64,000 nucleotides of DNA from contig NZ_CANMTX010000001.1 in assembly GCF_947500985.1 (NCBI RefSeq), positions 682,001 through 746,000 of the forward strand. Direction: 5' to 3'. The position numbers were made by a program, and so were the translations under genes. This DNA comes from an uncultured Maribacter sp. Lineage in GTDB: Bacteria; Bacteroidota; Bacteroidia; Flavobacteriales; Flavobacteriaceae. The notes under the pieces are model-generated. The model was given only the letters and a program-made list of their open reading frames with translations. It was not told the DNA's origin and did not search any database. Every line of letters begins with the position of its first letter. Position 1 is the first letter of the stretch. This document shows positions 16,927 to 26,145 of this stretch, one piece after another.

Positions 16927-19900
16927 ATGATTCACTTTTTTGGGGAACCTAGCAAAAAGGTTTTTGCGGTACAGACCGCTAATGAACTTTCATCTGAAGA
17001 TATAAGTAAACTTATATGGTTGTTCGGCAACCAACCTAAAATAAATGCGGCGTCTCTTGACGCCTTTTTTGTTGGTCCAAGAGCCGCTATGATTACTCCT
17101 TGGAGTACGAATGCTACAGAGATCACTCAGAATATGGGTGTTACTGGAATTATTCGAATTGAGGAATTCAATGCTATAGAAGAAAAATTTACAGGATTCG
17201 ATCCTATGATTTCTCAAAAATATAGCAATCTAAATCAAGAAGTTTTTGATGTTCATGTAGCACCAAAACCTATATTGAATATTGAAGATATTGCTGCTTT
17301 CAATAAACAAGAAGGCTTGGCCCTTAATGATGAAGAAGTAGATTACTTAGAGAACCTCAGCAGAAAAATTGATAGAAAACTAACCGATTCTGAAGTATTT
17401 GGTTTTAGTCAAGTAAATTCTGAGCATTGTAGACATAAAATATTCAATGGCACTTTCGTTATTGACGGTGAAGAAATGCCTTCTTCACTATTTAAATTGA
17501 TTAAGAAAACTTCTCAAGAGTTTCCTAACGAAATAGTATCTGCCTATAAAGACAATGTTGCTTTTGTAAAAGGACCTAGAGTAATGCAATTTGCTCCTAA
17601 AACAGCAGACAAGCCAGACTTTTATCAAGAGAAGGAGTTTGACTCCGTAATTTCCATAAAAGCAGAAACACATAACTTCCCTACAACTGTAGAGCCTTTT
17701 AATGGTGCTGCAACTGGTGCAGGTGGAGAAATAAGAGATCGTTTGGCTGGTGGCAAGGGTTCATTACCTCTTGCTGGTACTGCAGTTTACATGACAGCTT
17801 ACTCTCGTCTAGAAAAAGAGAGACCTTGGGAAAAAGGAATGCAAGAGAGAGATTGGTTATACCAAACTCCTATGGACATTCTTATAAAAGCTTCTAATGG
17901 TGCTTCTGATTTTGGAAACAAATTCGGACAACCATTAATTACTGGTTCTGTTCTTACATTTGAATATGATGAAGCTTCTACTCCGTTTGAATCTTCTGAA
18001 GACAAGACTTCGGCTTCGCTCAGTCACCGCAGGCTCGGTTATGACAAAGTGATTATGCAAGCTGGCGGTATTGGCTACGGTAAAGTTGAACAAGCTATAA
18101 AAGACAAACCTGAAACAGGTAATAAAATAGTAATATTAGGTGGTGACAATTACCGAATTGGTATGGGTGGTGCTGCAGTTTCTAGTGCAGATACGGGGGA
18201 ATTTAGCTCTGCTATCGAGCTAAACGCTGTACAGCGTTCTAATCCTGAAATGCAAAAAAGAGCTGCCAATGCTATTCGTGGTATGGTTGAGAGTGATGTA
18301 AACACTATTGTTTCTATTCATGATCATGGTGCTGGCGGACATTTAAATTGTTTATCTGAACTAGTGGAAGAAACCGGTGGGAAAATAGATTTAGATAAAT
18401 TACCGGTTGGTGACCCTACCCTATCTGCTAAAGAAATTATAGGTAATGAATCTCAAGAACGTATGGGTCTTGTTATCGGTAAGAAAGATATTGACTTGCT
18501 ACAACGTATTGCTGACCGTGAGCGTTCGCCTATGTACGAGGTTGGTGATGTTACTGGTGACGACCGTTTCACTTTTGAGTCTAAAACCAACGGTGCTAAG
18601 CCTATGGATTTGGCTTTGTCTGATATGTTTGGTAGTTCTCCTAAAACTGTAATGACAGATAAGACGGTTATTCGTGATTATAAGAATGCAGAATACTCTT
18701 TAGAATTCTTTCATGATTATTTAGACGCAGTGCTTCAACTTGAAGCTGTTGCGAGTAAAGATTGGCTTACGAACAAAGTTGACCGTTGTGTTGGTGGTCG
18801 TGTTGCAAAACAACAATGTGTTGGTCCGTTACAGATTCCTCTTAACAACTGCGGAGTAATGGCTTTGGATTTTAAAGGAAAAGAAGGAATTGCTACTAGT
18901 ATTGGGCACTCTCCTATTTCAGCTCTGATCGATCCTGCAGCAGGTAGTAAAAATAGTATAGCAGAATCATTGACCAACTTAGTTTGGGCGCCGTTAAAAG
19001 ATGGATTAGCTTCTGTTTCTTTATCTGCCAACTGGATGTGGCCTTGTAAAAACGAAGGTGAAGATGCACGTCTTTACAAAGCTGTACAGGCCGTTTCTGA
19101 ATTTGCTATCGATTTAGGAATCAACGTACCTACAGGAAAGGATTCTCTTTCCATGAAACAAAAATATAAAGATGGTGATGTTATTTCTCCTGGTACCGTA
19201 GTAATTTCAGCTGCTGGTAACTGTAGTGACATTACCAAGGTTGTGGAGCCAGTTTTACAGAAAGGCGCTGGTTCTATTTACTATATTAATTTATCAAAAG
19301 ACAACTTTAAATTAGGTGGCTCGTCGTTTGCTCAGACTAGAAATAGTATTGGCAACGAAACTCCAACAATTACTGACTCTGCATACTTTAAAACTGTTTT
19401 TAATACAATTCAAGATTTAATTAAAGAAGATAAAATTGTTGCCGGGCATGATGTTGCTTCTGGAGGATTAATTACTACGCTTTTAGAATTATGTTTTGCA
19501 GATACTAATCTAGGTGCAAATCTTGATCTAACTGATTTAGGTGAAACTGATACTATTAAAGTATTGTTTTCTGAAAATGCAGGTATCGTTTTTCAATCTA
19601 AAGATGATAGTATTGAAGCTATATTGAAGTCTAAAAATATCGATGCCAAGAAAATTGGAAACGTTTCAAATAAAGCCACTCTTGCCGTTAAGAATAATGG
19701 TATGGAAATGGGACTTAGCATTGAGACTCTGCGAGATACTTGGTTTAAAACATCTTACTTACTAGACAATCAGCAAACTGCAAATGGTTTGGCAAAAGAT
19801 AGATTTGATAATTATAAGATTCAGCCTTTAGCTTATAATTTCACTTCTTCGACACCTTTACATCTTCCAAGTCGATCGCTTAGCGGAGGCGAAGTGAGAC

Positions 19901-20646
19901 CCAAAGCGGCGATTTTACGAGAAAAAGGAAGTAATTCTGAACGTGAAATGGCAAATGCTATGTATTTAGCCGGATTTGATGTGAAAGATGTTCATATGAC
20001 CGATTTAATCTCTGGTCGTGAAAATTTAGAAGACATTCAATTTCTAGGTGCCGTAGGCGGCTTTTCTAATTCAGATGTGTTAGGTAGTGCAAAAGGTTGG
20101 GCAGGTGCCATTAAATACAATGAAAAGGCAAATACAGTTATTAAAAACTTCTTTGGAAGACCAGATACATTATCTGTAGGTATTTGTAATGGTTGTCAGT
20201 TGTTTATGGAGTTGGATTTAATTAATCCGGAACATGAATCTCATGGCAAAATGACGTACAACGATTCTCATAAGCACGAGAGTAATTTTACATCAGTAGA
20301 AATTCAGAAAAATAACTCTGTAATGCTTTCTTCCTTAGAAGGTAGTAAACTTGGCGTTTGGATTTCTCATGGTGAGGGTAAATTCCAATTACCGCAGTCT
20401 GAAGAAAATTATGATATTGTTGCTAAATATAGTTACGAAGGTTATCCGGCAAACCCTAACGGTAGTGATTTCAACACCGCTATGCTTTGCGATAAAACTG
20501 GTCGTCACCTGGTGACAATGCCACATATTGAACGTTCTATTTTCCCATGGAACTGGGCACATTATCCAACGGATAGAACTGATGAAGTTTCCCCTTGGTT
20601 AGAAGCTTTTAAAAATGCTAAAGAATGGGTCGTTAATCAGAAATAA
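16927..20646 (+). CDS. purL: phosphoribosylformylglycinamidine synthase
   Basis: 1239-residue single-chain FGAM synthase (fourth step of purine synthesis, glutamine-dependent, large PurL form). A PurS-like N-terminal domain is followed by the linker with VNSEHCRHKIFNG, two AIR-synthase-like halves (AETHNFPTTVEPF and GAGGEIRD in the first) and a C-terminal class I glutaminase. The glutaminase Cys is in GICNGCQ near residue 1090, and MPHIERSIFPW supplies His and Glu. Two segments, about residues 350-368 (containing DKTSASLSHR) and 975-990 (containing HLPSRSLSGGEV), look like insertions derived from a dispersed DNA repeat, and all key motifs remain intact. A hairpin terminator follows. Confidence 0.96.
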   Translation: MIHFFGEPSKKVFAVQTANELSSEDISKLIWLFGNQPKINAASLDAFFVGPRAAMITPWSTNATEITQNMGVTGIIRIEEFNAIEEKFTGFDPMISQKYSNLNQEVFDVHVAPKPILNIEDIAAFNKQEGLALNDEEVDYLENLSRKIDRKLTDSEVFGFSQVNSEHCRHKIFNGTFVIDGEEMPSSLFKLIKKTSQEFPNEIVSAYKDNVAFVKGPRVMQFAPKTADKPDFYQEKEFDSVISIKAETHNFPTTVEPFNGAATGAGGEIRDRLAGGKGSLPLAGTAVYMTAYSRLEKERPWEKGMQERDWLYQTPMDILIKASNGASDFGNKFGQPLITGSVLTFEYDEASTPFESSEDKTSASLSHRRLGYDKVIMQAGGIGYGKVEQAIKDKPETGNKIVILGGDNYRIGMGGAAVSSADTGEFSSAIELNAVQRSNPEMQKRAANAIRGMVESDVNTIVSIHDHGAGGHLNCLSELVEETGGKIDLDKLPVGDPTLSAKEIIGNESQERMGLVIGKKDIDLLQRIADRERSPMYEVGDVTGDDRFTFESKTNGAKPMDLALSDMFGSSPKTVMTDKTVIRDYKNAEYSLEFFHDYLDAVLQLEAVASKDWLTNKVDRCVGGRVAKQQCVGPLQIPLNNCGVMALDFKGKEGIATSIGHSPISALIDPAAGSKNSIAESLTNLVWAPLKDGLASVSLSANWMWPCKNEGEDARLYKAVQAVSEFAIDLGINVPTGKDSLSMKQKYKDGDVISPGTVVISAAGNCSDITKVVEPVLQKGAGSIYYINLSKDNFKLGGSSFAQTRNSIGNETPTITDSAYFKTVFNTIQDLIKEDKIVAGHDVASGGLITTLLELCFADTNLGANLDLTDLGETDTIKVLFSENAGIVFQSKDDSIEAILKSKNIDAKKIGNVSNKATLAVKNNGMEMGLSIETLRDTWFKTSYLLDNQQTANGLAKDRFDNYKIQPLAYNFTSSTPLHLPSRSLSGGEVRPKAAILREKGSNSEREMANAMYLAGFDVKDVHMTDLISGRENLEDIQFLGAVGGFSNSDVLGSAKGWAGAIKYNEKANTVIKNFFGRPDTLSVGICNGCQLFMELDLINPEHESHGKMTYNDSHKHESNFTSVEIQKNNSVMLSSLEGSKLGVWISHGEGKFQLPQSEENYDIVAKYSYEGYPANPNGSDFNTAMLCDKTGRHLVTMPHIERSIFPWNWAHYPTDRTDEVSPWLEAFKNAKEWVVNQK
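18006..18025. repeat. repeat-like hairpin inside purL (copy A)
   Basis: GACT-TCGGCTTCGCTC-AGTC, a hairpin whose 12-base loop differs by one base from the intergenic copy at 53832-53857. It is read in frame as part of the PurL segment DKTSASLSHR, which lies between the conserved SVLTFEYDE and LGYDKVIMQAGG. Confidence 0.6.
19876..19897. repeat. repeat-like segment inside purL (copy B, inverted)
   Basis: TCGCTTAGCGGAGGCGAAGTGA; its reverse complement (TCACTTCGCCTCCGCTAAGCGA) is similar to the copies at 18006 and 53832. It encodes part of SRSLSGGEV in the linker just before the PurL glutaminase domain. It is more diverged than copy A. Confidence 0.45.
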
Positions 20647-20675
20647 TCGATTTATTCTAAATATTTACAAAGATG

Positions 20676-20710
20676 AAAGCTGTGTACTCCCAAATACGAT
20701 ACACAGCTTT
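20676..20710. terminator. hairpin between convergent purL and T9SS gene
   Basis: 11-bp stem AAAGCTGTGTA/TACACAGCTTT with a 13-base loop. The T run afterwards is weak (CTTTG), but the position 30 bases after the purL stop and before the convergent gene end suits a bidirectional terminator. Confidence 0.65.
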
Positions 20711-20736
20711 CTTTGCAACCAAAACATCTTACCGGA

Positions 20737-23334
20737 TTATCGGACCAATAATCTTCCGCTCCATCTTTTTTCATTGGAGTTCTGTAGTTTATACAGATAT
20801 AAACCAGGAGCTAAATCCTTTCTTTCAACAATAATTTCATTTTGTCCTGCTACGCTTTCACCTTCCATATGGTGGTTACCTAATAACCTACCGCTTAAAG
20901 AGTAAATATCTAATTGATAGGTATTTGCGTTTTCTTCATAAAAATATAAACTAGTATTTTCAATCATTGGGTTTGGATATACGACTGACTTGTTCAAATC
21001 AGAATCTACAAATTCTTGACCCAACTCACGATTATGAAAATCTATATTCTGTAACTCCATAGACTTCTCTTCTGCATACCCATTTTCGGCAACTAGATTA
21101 AATGAAAGCACTTTTATATCAGAGAAATCAGTACCTGCATCTGAGTCATTTTTAAAATCGGTTGCAGATAAGGTGTATTCATCCATTTCACTTTCTAAAC
21201 TAATAGTAGTTTTAAATATTGAACCATCACCATTTATCAACTGTACATTTAAATTACCTGTTCCCTTAGCCTCAAAACTTACCTTGCCATAATCACTTAA
21301 ATCGACAGCGGTAAACCTCGGACTCAAAGCACGGTACACCCCTAAATAATTACTAGTAGAACCTTGTAATTTTATATTTCTTTCAATAGGATATCCCTCA
21401 CCAACATATGGTCCATCTGCAGGTAAAACTTCATAATTACCTACAGTTGTCTCTTCTGCAGAGTCATCTAAACCCCATGGTGCGTCGGCTACAAAAAGAT
21501 CATCTGGTGTTGTACCCAAACCGGCACTTATTCTAAAACCTAAATCGAACAAAGTTCCTGTTTTTAAAGCTACAGAATCTAAATATCCATCTATATCTGC
21601 GGTTACTCCCAATACCTCAGTATCACTAGTTTCAGTAAGTTTCAAACCTCCTTCTAGATTAATACTTTCTGAATTGTTATTGTTCACTAAGTTCAATAAA
21701 ACTTCACCATTTTTATAGCTAGCAGACTTTACGAATACTGGTGGAGGCGTCGACCCATTATACTGGGTGATATCTGCATTAACCTCTAAAAGATTTAAAA
21801 TTTCATCGGCTAGTAATAATAAGTCATCTACTGAATTAGACCATATCTGAAAATTATAATAAGCTGTATCCCCTGCATAGGCATCAATATTCCAATGCGA
21901 TTCTATGGTGAAATTTTCATCTGCATTTACCCTAGCTGAGAAAGTAAGAGCAAATTCAAGACTACCGTCCGGTTGTTTAATAATGGACTTGATAAAATCT
22001 TTTTCTCGTAACTGAATATTTGAAACAGAAAGTAATTGTGCCCCTAGAAAACGGTCGCAAATAAATTTGCTATGCTCATAAACCTTGTTATCTGTTTTAA
22101 TGACCATTAAGGATCCCAAGTTTTCAGAACCGTTTAAATAATCTACAGAATAGATATCTGATGCATTCGTTAAATCTAGCAAATCGCTAGGTGATGACTC
22201 TATTGTACTTGTCTCACCTACTACACCTAATGGTACCAAACTATTTAAAGGTATCTCATCGATCTCTGTTTTAGAAGTCAGTCCGTAGAAAGCATTTTTA
22301 ACAAGTTTCTTCGCATTTAATTTATCAAAAACATAGTTCGTTTTTGCTCTATTAAAGTTTCTTTTGCTAATTAAATTCGCTAACCTATCATTACTTTCTA
22401 GTCCGCCTTTATTGGCACTTGAAGTTGTAACTATTACAGGACAAGCAGAAACACCTGAACACGAAGGATCATCACAATCTACTAATCCGTCACCATCATC
22501 ATCTACACCATTCATACAATCTTCTTGTGGTACAGGTGCAGTGGGGCAACGTGCACCATCATTACTAGATGCAGCAGGACCGAATGCAAAAATATTTGAA
22601 TTCATGTTTCCGTCCGTAATATTTTGCACTTTCTCAATTTTATAAACCGAACCTGTTTGGTTGGCAGAAATATAGAAGTTACCATCAACATCAAAATAGA
22701 CTGCGCCAAAAGTATAGCTTAACCCTTCTATAATAGGCACTTCACCTAAGTTGTAAACTTTACCAGTATCAGGATCAATTTTATACAAAATTCTACTTCT
22801 ACCTTCTACAGTATACAAATTACCGTCAGCAGCATTAAATGCCCAATCTGCTATTGACAAACTCTGACTTAATTCAAAAGCACCTAAATACTCAAGATAA
22901 GTTGGTGAATCAGGATTAATATCAACCTTAAAATAAGAGGAACCTCCTGCTTTAAAATAATAAATACCATTTGGCGATATATCACCAACATACTTATTTC
23001 CTGTTGGTAATTCTGGTATGGTATACTGGTCTACCGTATAATTTTTTCCAATTCTTACTATTGTGCTAGATGGTGTTGATAAATATCCCCATAAATAACC
23101 GTCTGTTGGGTTGTAACCTACACCGTTTACATTGCCCGGAGTAATATTTTCGGCTACTAAGTAAGAACTACCCGAAGCTAGATCTAATGCATATATATCA
23201 TTATACTGAAACAAGTAAGCGTTAAAATCGCAGTTGAAAGGTTCTGCTTGTGCGTTCATATTCCAACCAAAAAAAGCTATAAAAACTACAGCAATTGAGT
23301 TCAAGAATATGTTTTTAAAGTATTTTTTTTCCAT
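20737..23334 (-). CDS. T9SS-sorted secreted protein with an N-terminal DUF6923-like propeller
   Basis: 865 residues. Signal peptide (about 1-30), then a DUF6923-like domain to about residue 260 (NDIYALDLASGS, GVGYNPTDGYLWGYL). A Cys/Asp-rich segment follows (CMNGVDDDGDGLVDCDDPSCSG), which looks like a calcium-binding thrombospondin-3-type motif. A long middle region without a recognised fold leads to a beta-sandwich with a carbohydrate-binding look (about 640-770). The type A T9SS sorting domain closes the protein (VYPNPMIENTSLYFY to the end, GRLLVR). It should cross the outer membrane through the type IX system and be attached or released. The substrate is unknown. Confidence 0.88.
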   Translation of the reverse strand: MEKKYFKNIFLNSIAVVFIAFFGWNMNAQAEPFNCDFNAYLFQYNDIYALDLASGSSYLVAENITPGNVNGVGYNPTDGYLWGYLSTPSSTIVRIGKNYTVDQYTIPELPTGNKYVGDISPNGIYYFKAGGSSYFKVDINPDSPTYLEYLGAFELSQSLSIADWAFNAADGNLYTVEGRSRILYKIDPDTGKVYNLGEVPIIEGLSYTFGAVYFDVDGNFYISANQTGSVYKIEKVQNITDGNMNSNIFAFGPAASSNDGARCPTAPVPQEDCMNGVDDDGDGLVDCDDPSCSGVSACPVIVTTSSANKGGLESNDRLANLISKRNFNRAKTNYVFDKLNAKKLVKNAFYGLTSKTEIDEIPLNSLVPLGVVGETSTIESSPSDLLDLTNASDIYSVDYLNGSENLGSLMVIKTDNKVYEHSKFICDRFLGAQLLSVSNIQLREKDFIKSIIKQPDGSLEFALTFSARVNADENFTIESHWNIDAYAGDTAYYNFQIWSNSVDDLLLLADEILNLLEVNADITQYNGSTPPPVFVKSASYKNGEVLLNLVNNNNSESINLEGGLKLTETSDTEVLGVTADIDGYLDSVALKTGTLFDLGFRISAGLGTTPDDLFVADAPWGLDDSAEETTVGNYEVLPADGPYVGEGYPIERNIKLQGSTSNYLGVYRALSPRFTAVDLSDYGKVSFEAKGTGNLNVQLINGDGSIFKTTISLESEMDEYTLSATDFKNDSDAGTDFSDIKVLSFNLVAENGYAEEKSMELQNIDFHNRELGQEFVDSDLNKSVVYPNPMIENTSLYFYEENANTYQLDIYSLSGRLLGNHHMEGESVAGQNEIIVERKDLAPGLYLYKLQNSNEKRWSGRLLVR

Positions 23335-23589
23335 GTTTTCTACAATTTGGGATTAATATCTATTATTCAAACCTAATTAATTTAAATAAAGAATTTTCCT
23401 ACAAATTAATGAGATGTATACATAACACGTTCAAATACAATTTATTGTAGTTTAATGGTAAAAATAGATAACCTACATGATGCAATACTTTAATTAAGGA
23501 TATTGTAACGAGATGCCATTTTATTTAACAATACAATTTTAAAATGTGGAGTTCTTTCACTATTTTGCAATACTTATTAGAAATCAAGT

Positions 23590-25362
23590 ATGCAAAAAGT
23601 AACCCGTCTTTTTGACTTTCCATATTATCAGCTTGAAAAGCATGCCTTAAAAGAGGCGTTGGTGTCAAAAAAAAATGGAGAGTGGATTAAAACTTCCACT
23701 CAAGAATATATAGACAAAGCAAATACCATTAGCCGTGGGCTTTTACGCCTAGGGGTCAAACCTAATGACAAGATTGCCGTAATATCACTCACCAATAGAA
23801 CTGAGTGGAATATTATGGACATCGGTATTCTTCAGCTGGGTGCACAGAATGTGCCAATTTACCCAACTATATCTGAAGAAGATTACGCCTATGTGCTTAA
23901 TCATTCTGAAGCGAAATTCTGTTTTGTTTCTTGCGATGAAGTATATGAAAAAGTACTTTCAATTAAAGACCAGGTCAAAAGTTTAGAAAATGTATATTCT
24001 TTTGAAGAACTTTCTAATTGCGATAATTGGAGCAAGGTTTTAGAATTAGGTGCAGATACTTCAAACCAAGATGAAGTTCAAAAATCAATGAATGCCGTTA
24101 CACCAAACGATTTGGCAACATTAATTTATACTTCAGGTACTACAGGTAGACCTAAAGGTGTTATGTTATCGCATAATAACCTTGTAACTAATGCCATTGA
24201 AAGCTCTAAACGATTCCCTATTGAAGACGGAAAAACAAAAGCATTAAGCTTCTTGCCTCTATGTCATGTATATGAGCGAATGTTAATTTACTTATATCAA
24301 TTTAGAGGTGTTTCTATTTACTACGCTGAATCTTTAGATAAAATCAGTGACAACTTAAAAGAAACTAGTCCGCATGTTATGACAGCGGTGCCTCGTCTTT
24401 TAGAAAAGGTGTATGATAAAATCTATGCCAAAGGAACAGAGCTTACCGGTATTAAAAAGAAACTATTCTTTTGGGCTGTAGACTTGGGTCTTAGATACGA
24501 ACCATACGGTCAAAACGGATGGTGGTACGAAACACAACTTTCTATTGCCAGAAAATTAATTTTCAGTAAGTGGAAAGAAGGCTTAGGCGGCAACCTAGGT
24601 TTAATTGCCTCTGGTAGCGCGGCTTTACAGCCTAGATTATCGCGAATATTTAATGCTGCGGAATTCGGACTCATGGAAGGGTACGGATTATCTGAAACGT
24701 CACCTGTAATTTCGGTTAATGATATGCGCGAAGGCGGATTTAGAATTGGTAGCGTTGGTAAACCTATAGACCGCACTGAAGTTAAGATTGCCGCAGATGG
24801 TGAAATATGCATTAAGGGTCCACAAGTTATGCTAGGCTATTATAAAGATGAGGCAAAAACTAAAGAGGTGATTGTTGACGGTTATTTCTTAACTGGTGAT
24901 ATTGGTGAATTAGATAGTGACGGATTCTTGAAAATTACGGATCGTAAAAAGGAAATGTTTAAAACCTCTGGTGGTAAATATGTCGCTCCTCAACTTCTAG
25001 AAAATCGCTTTAAACAATCGCAATTCATAGAGCAAATTATGGTAGTCGGTGAAAGCGAAAAAATGCCTGCTGCATTAATACAGCCAAATTTTGAATATAT
25101 TAAAGAATGGGCTAAAAGAAAGAATATCCCTGTTGGCGATAATTCCGATATCGCAACTAACGAAAAAATTATTGCCAGAATTAATGAAGAAGTAAGTCTA
25201 GCAAATGAAAGTTTTGCCAAATGGGAGAAAATCAAACAATTTAGACTGACCCCTGATATTTGGAGTATGGAAGATGGACATCTGACACCTACAATGAAAA
25301 TGAAAAGAAAGATAATTAAGCAAAAATATATTGCTCTTTATAATGATATTTATGAGCATTAA
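23590..25362 (+). CDS. long-chain acyl-CoA synthetase (AMP-forming)
   Basis: 590-residue ANL-superfamily ligase that activates fatty acids to acyl-CoA with ATP. The P-loop-like motif YTSGTTGRPKGVMLSH is near residue 180. GYGLSETSPV is near 364, LTGDIGELD near 434 and ITDRKKEMFKTSGGKYVAP follows, typical of long-chain acyl-CoA synthetases of the FAA1/FadD15 kind. It stands just upstream of, but separated by a strong terminator from, the beta-oxidation operon, so the substrate supply makes sense. Chain length preference is not visible. Confidence 0.93.
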   Translation: MQKVTRLFDFPYYQLEKHALKEALVSKKNGEWIKTSTQEYIDKANTISRGLLRLGVKPNDKIAVISLTNRTEWNIMDIGILQLGAQNVPIYPTISEEDYAYVLNHSEAKFCFVSCDEVYEKVLSIKDQVKSLENVYSFEELSNCDNWSKVLELGADTSNQDEVQKSMNAVTPNDLATLIYTSGTTGRPKGVMLSHNNLVTNAIESSKRFPIEDGKTKALSFLPLCHVYERMLIYLYQFRGVSIYYAESLDKISDNLKETSPHVMTAVPRLLEKVYDKIYAKGTELTGIKKKLFFWAVDLGLRYEPYGQNGWWYETQLSIARKLIFSKWKEGLGGNLGLIASGSAALQPRLSRIFNAAEFGLMEGYGLSETSPVISVNDMREGGFRIGSVGKPIDRTEVKIAADGEICIKGPQVMLGYYKDEAKTKEVIVDGYFLTGDIGELDSDGFLKITDRKKEMFKTSGGKYVAPQLLENRFKQSQFIEQIMVVGESEKMPAALIQPNFEYIKEWAKRKNIPVGDNSDIATNEKIIARINEEVSLANESFAKWEKIKQFRLTPDIWSMEDGHLTPTMKMKRKIIKQKYIALYNDIYEH

Positions 25363-25404
25363 TCCATAATATATTACCAAATAATTTTGGAATAATAAAT
25401 TATG

Positions 25405-25450
25405 AAGCCCAACTAAATATTGCAAAAGATATTTAGTTGGGCTTTCGTTT
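25405..25450 (+). terminator. intrinsic terminator of the acyl-CoA synthetase gene
   Basis: 16-bp stem AAGCCCAACTAAATAT / ATATTTAGTTGGGCTT with an 8-base loop and then TCGTTTTTG. It lies 42 bases after the stop and separates this gene from the MarR operon. Confidence 0.9.
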
Positions 25451-25612
25451 TTGATATAGGTATTTCAAAATAATTAATAGGGTCGCTAAATATAAAAAAA
25501 TATATTATTCATCTATCTAGTTAATAAACATACCTCTACACAATAAATAGACCTTAAAAACAATAGATAAGAAATTACACCTATAGTTACGCTAGTAACA
25601 TCTGATTAACTA

Positions 25613-25660
25613 AAATATAAGAAAATTTATTATGCATGCATAATAAATTTTCTTATATTT
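25613..25660. promoter_or_regulatory. perfect 48-bp palindrome, probable MarR operator
   Basis: Every base from 25613 to 25660 pairs across the centre at 25636/25637. The core is TTATTATGCATGCATAATAA. The dyad continues outward through AATTT and AAATATAA-type arms. It overlaps the -7 box of the MarR gene, so binding should block transcription. Palindromes of this kind are usual MarR operators but are normally about 16-20 bp, so the length is remarkable. Confidence 0.85.
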
Positions 25661-25661
25661 G
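25654..25661 (+). promoter_or_regulatory. -7 box (TATATTTG) of the MarR-fad operon
   Basis: TATATTTG fits TAnnTTTG and lies on the right edge of the palindrome, 20 bases before the ATG at 25681. An AAGGAG-like sequence sits before that ATG, unusual for this phylum, and supports the start. Confidence 0.6.
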
Positions 25662-25680
25662 GGAACCAACTAAAAGGAGT

Positions 25681-26112
25681 ATGAAAGAAGCAACGATAGA
25701 TTATGCGTTGAGAGCTACATGGCAAGCAGTAGCTAGAATGTATAATGAAGAAGCAAAGAATTTTGATTCTACTATGGCTGTTGGTTTTACATTACTAAGT
25801 ATTGATCCAAAAACGGGCACACCATCTACTTCCCTAGGTCCAAAAATGGGAATGGAAGCGACTAGCCTTTCTAGGATTCTAAAAAGTATGGAACAAAAAG
25901 GTCTTATATTAAGAAAGCCTAACCCTAAAGATGGCAGAGGTGTTCTTATTTATTTAACAGACTTCGGACTTGAGAAAAGGAACGATTCTAAAAGTACCGT
26001 TCTTAGATTTAATGAGGCTGTAAAAAATGAAGTTACCGATGAAAAATTAGAAAGTTTTTTTGAAGTTACAAATGCCATCAATAAACTCATTGCAGACAAA
26101 AAATTATTTTAA
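25681..26112 (+). CDS. MarR-family transcriptional regulator
   Basis: 143 residues with the MarR winged helix: TLLSIDPKTGTPSTSLGPKMGMEATSLSRILKSMEQKGLI (in pieces) for the helix-turn-helix and KPNPKDGRGVLIYLTDFG for the wing. The start is the ATG at 25681, preceded by AAGGAG; the in-frame ATG at 25636 lies in the centre of the palindrome and is not used here. The fadN gene follows after 33 bases. The likely role is a repressor of beta-oxidation that senses acyl-CoA or a related ligand, which is inferred from context. Confidence 0.9.
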   Translation: MKEATIDYALRATWQAVARMYNEEAKNFDSTMAVGFTLLSIDPKTGTPSTSLGPKMGMEATSLSRILKSMEQKGLILRKPNPKDGRGVLIYLTDFGLEKRNDSKSTVLRFNEAVKNEVTDEKLESFFEVTNAINKLIADKKLF

Positions 26113-26145
26113 TTCAACTTATCAAATTAATACAGCATAAAGTAC

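Noticed and set aside
25636-25680. ATG in the palindrome as start of the MarR gene
   Set aside because: It lies at the exact centre of the 48-bp dyad and before the -7 box; the ATG at 25681 has an AAGGAG sequence and starts the conserved protein.
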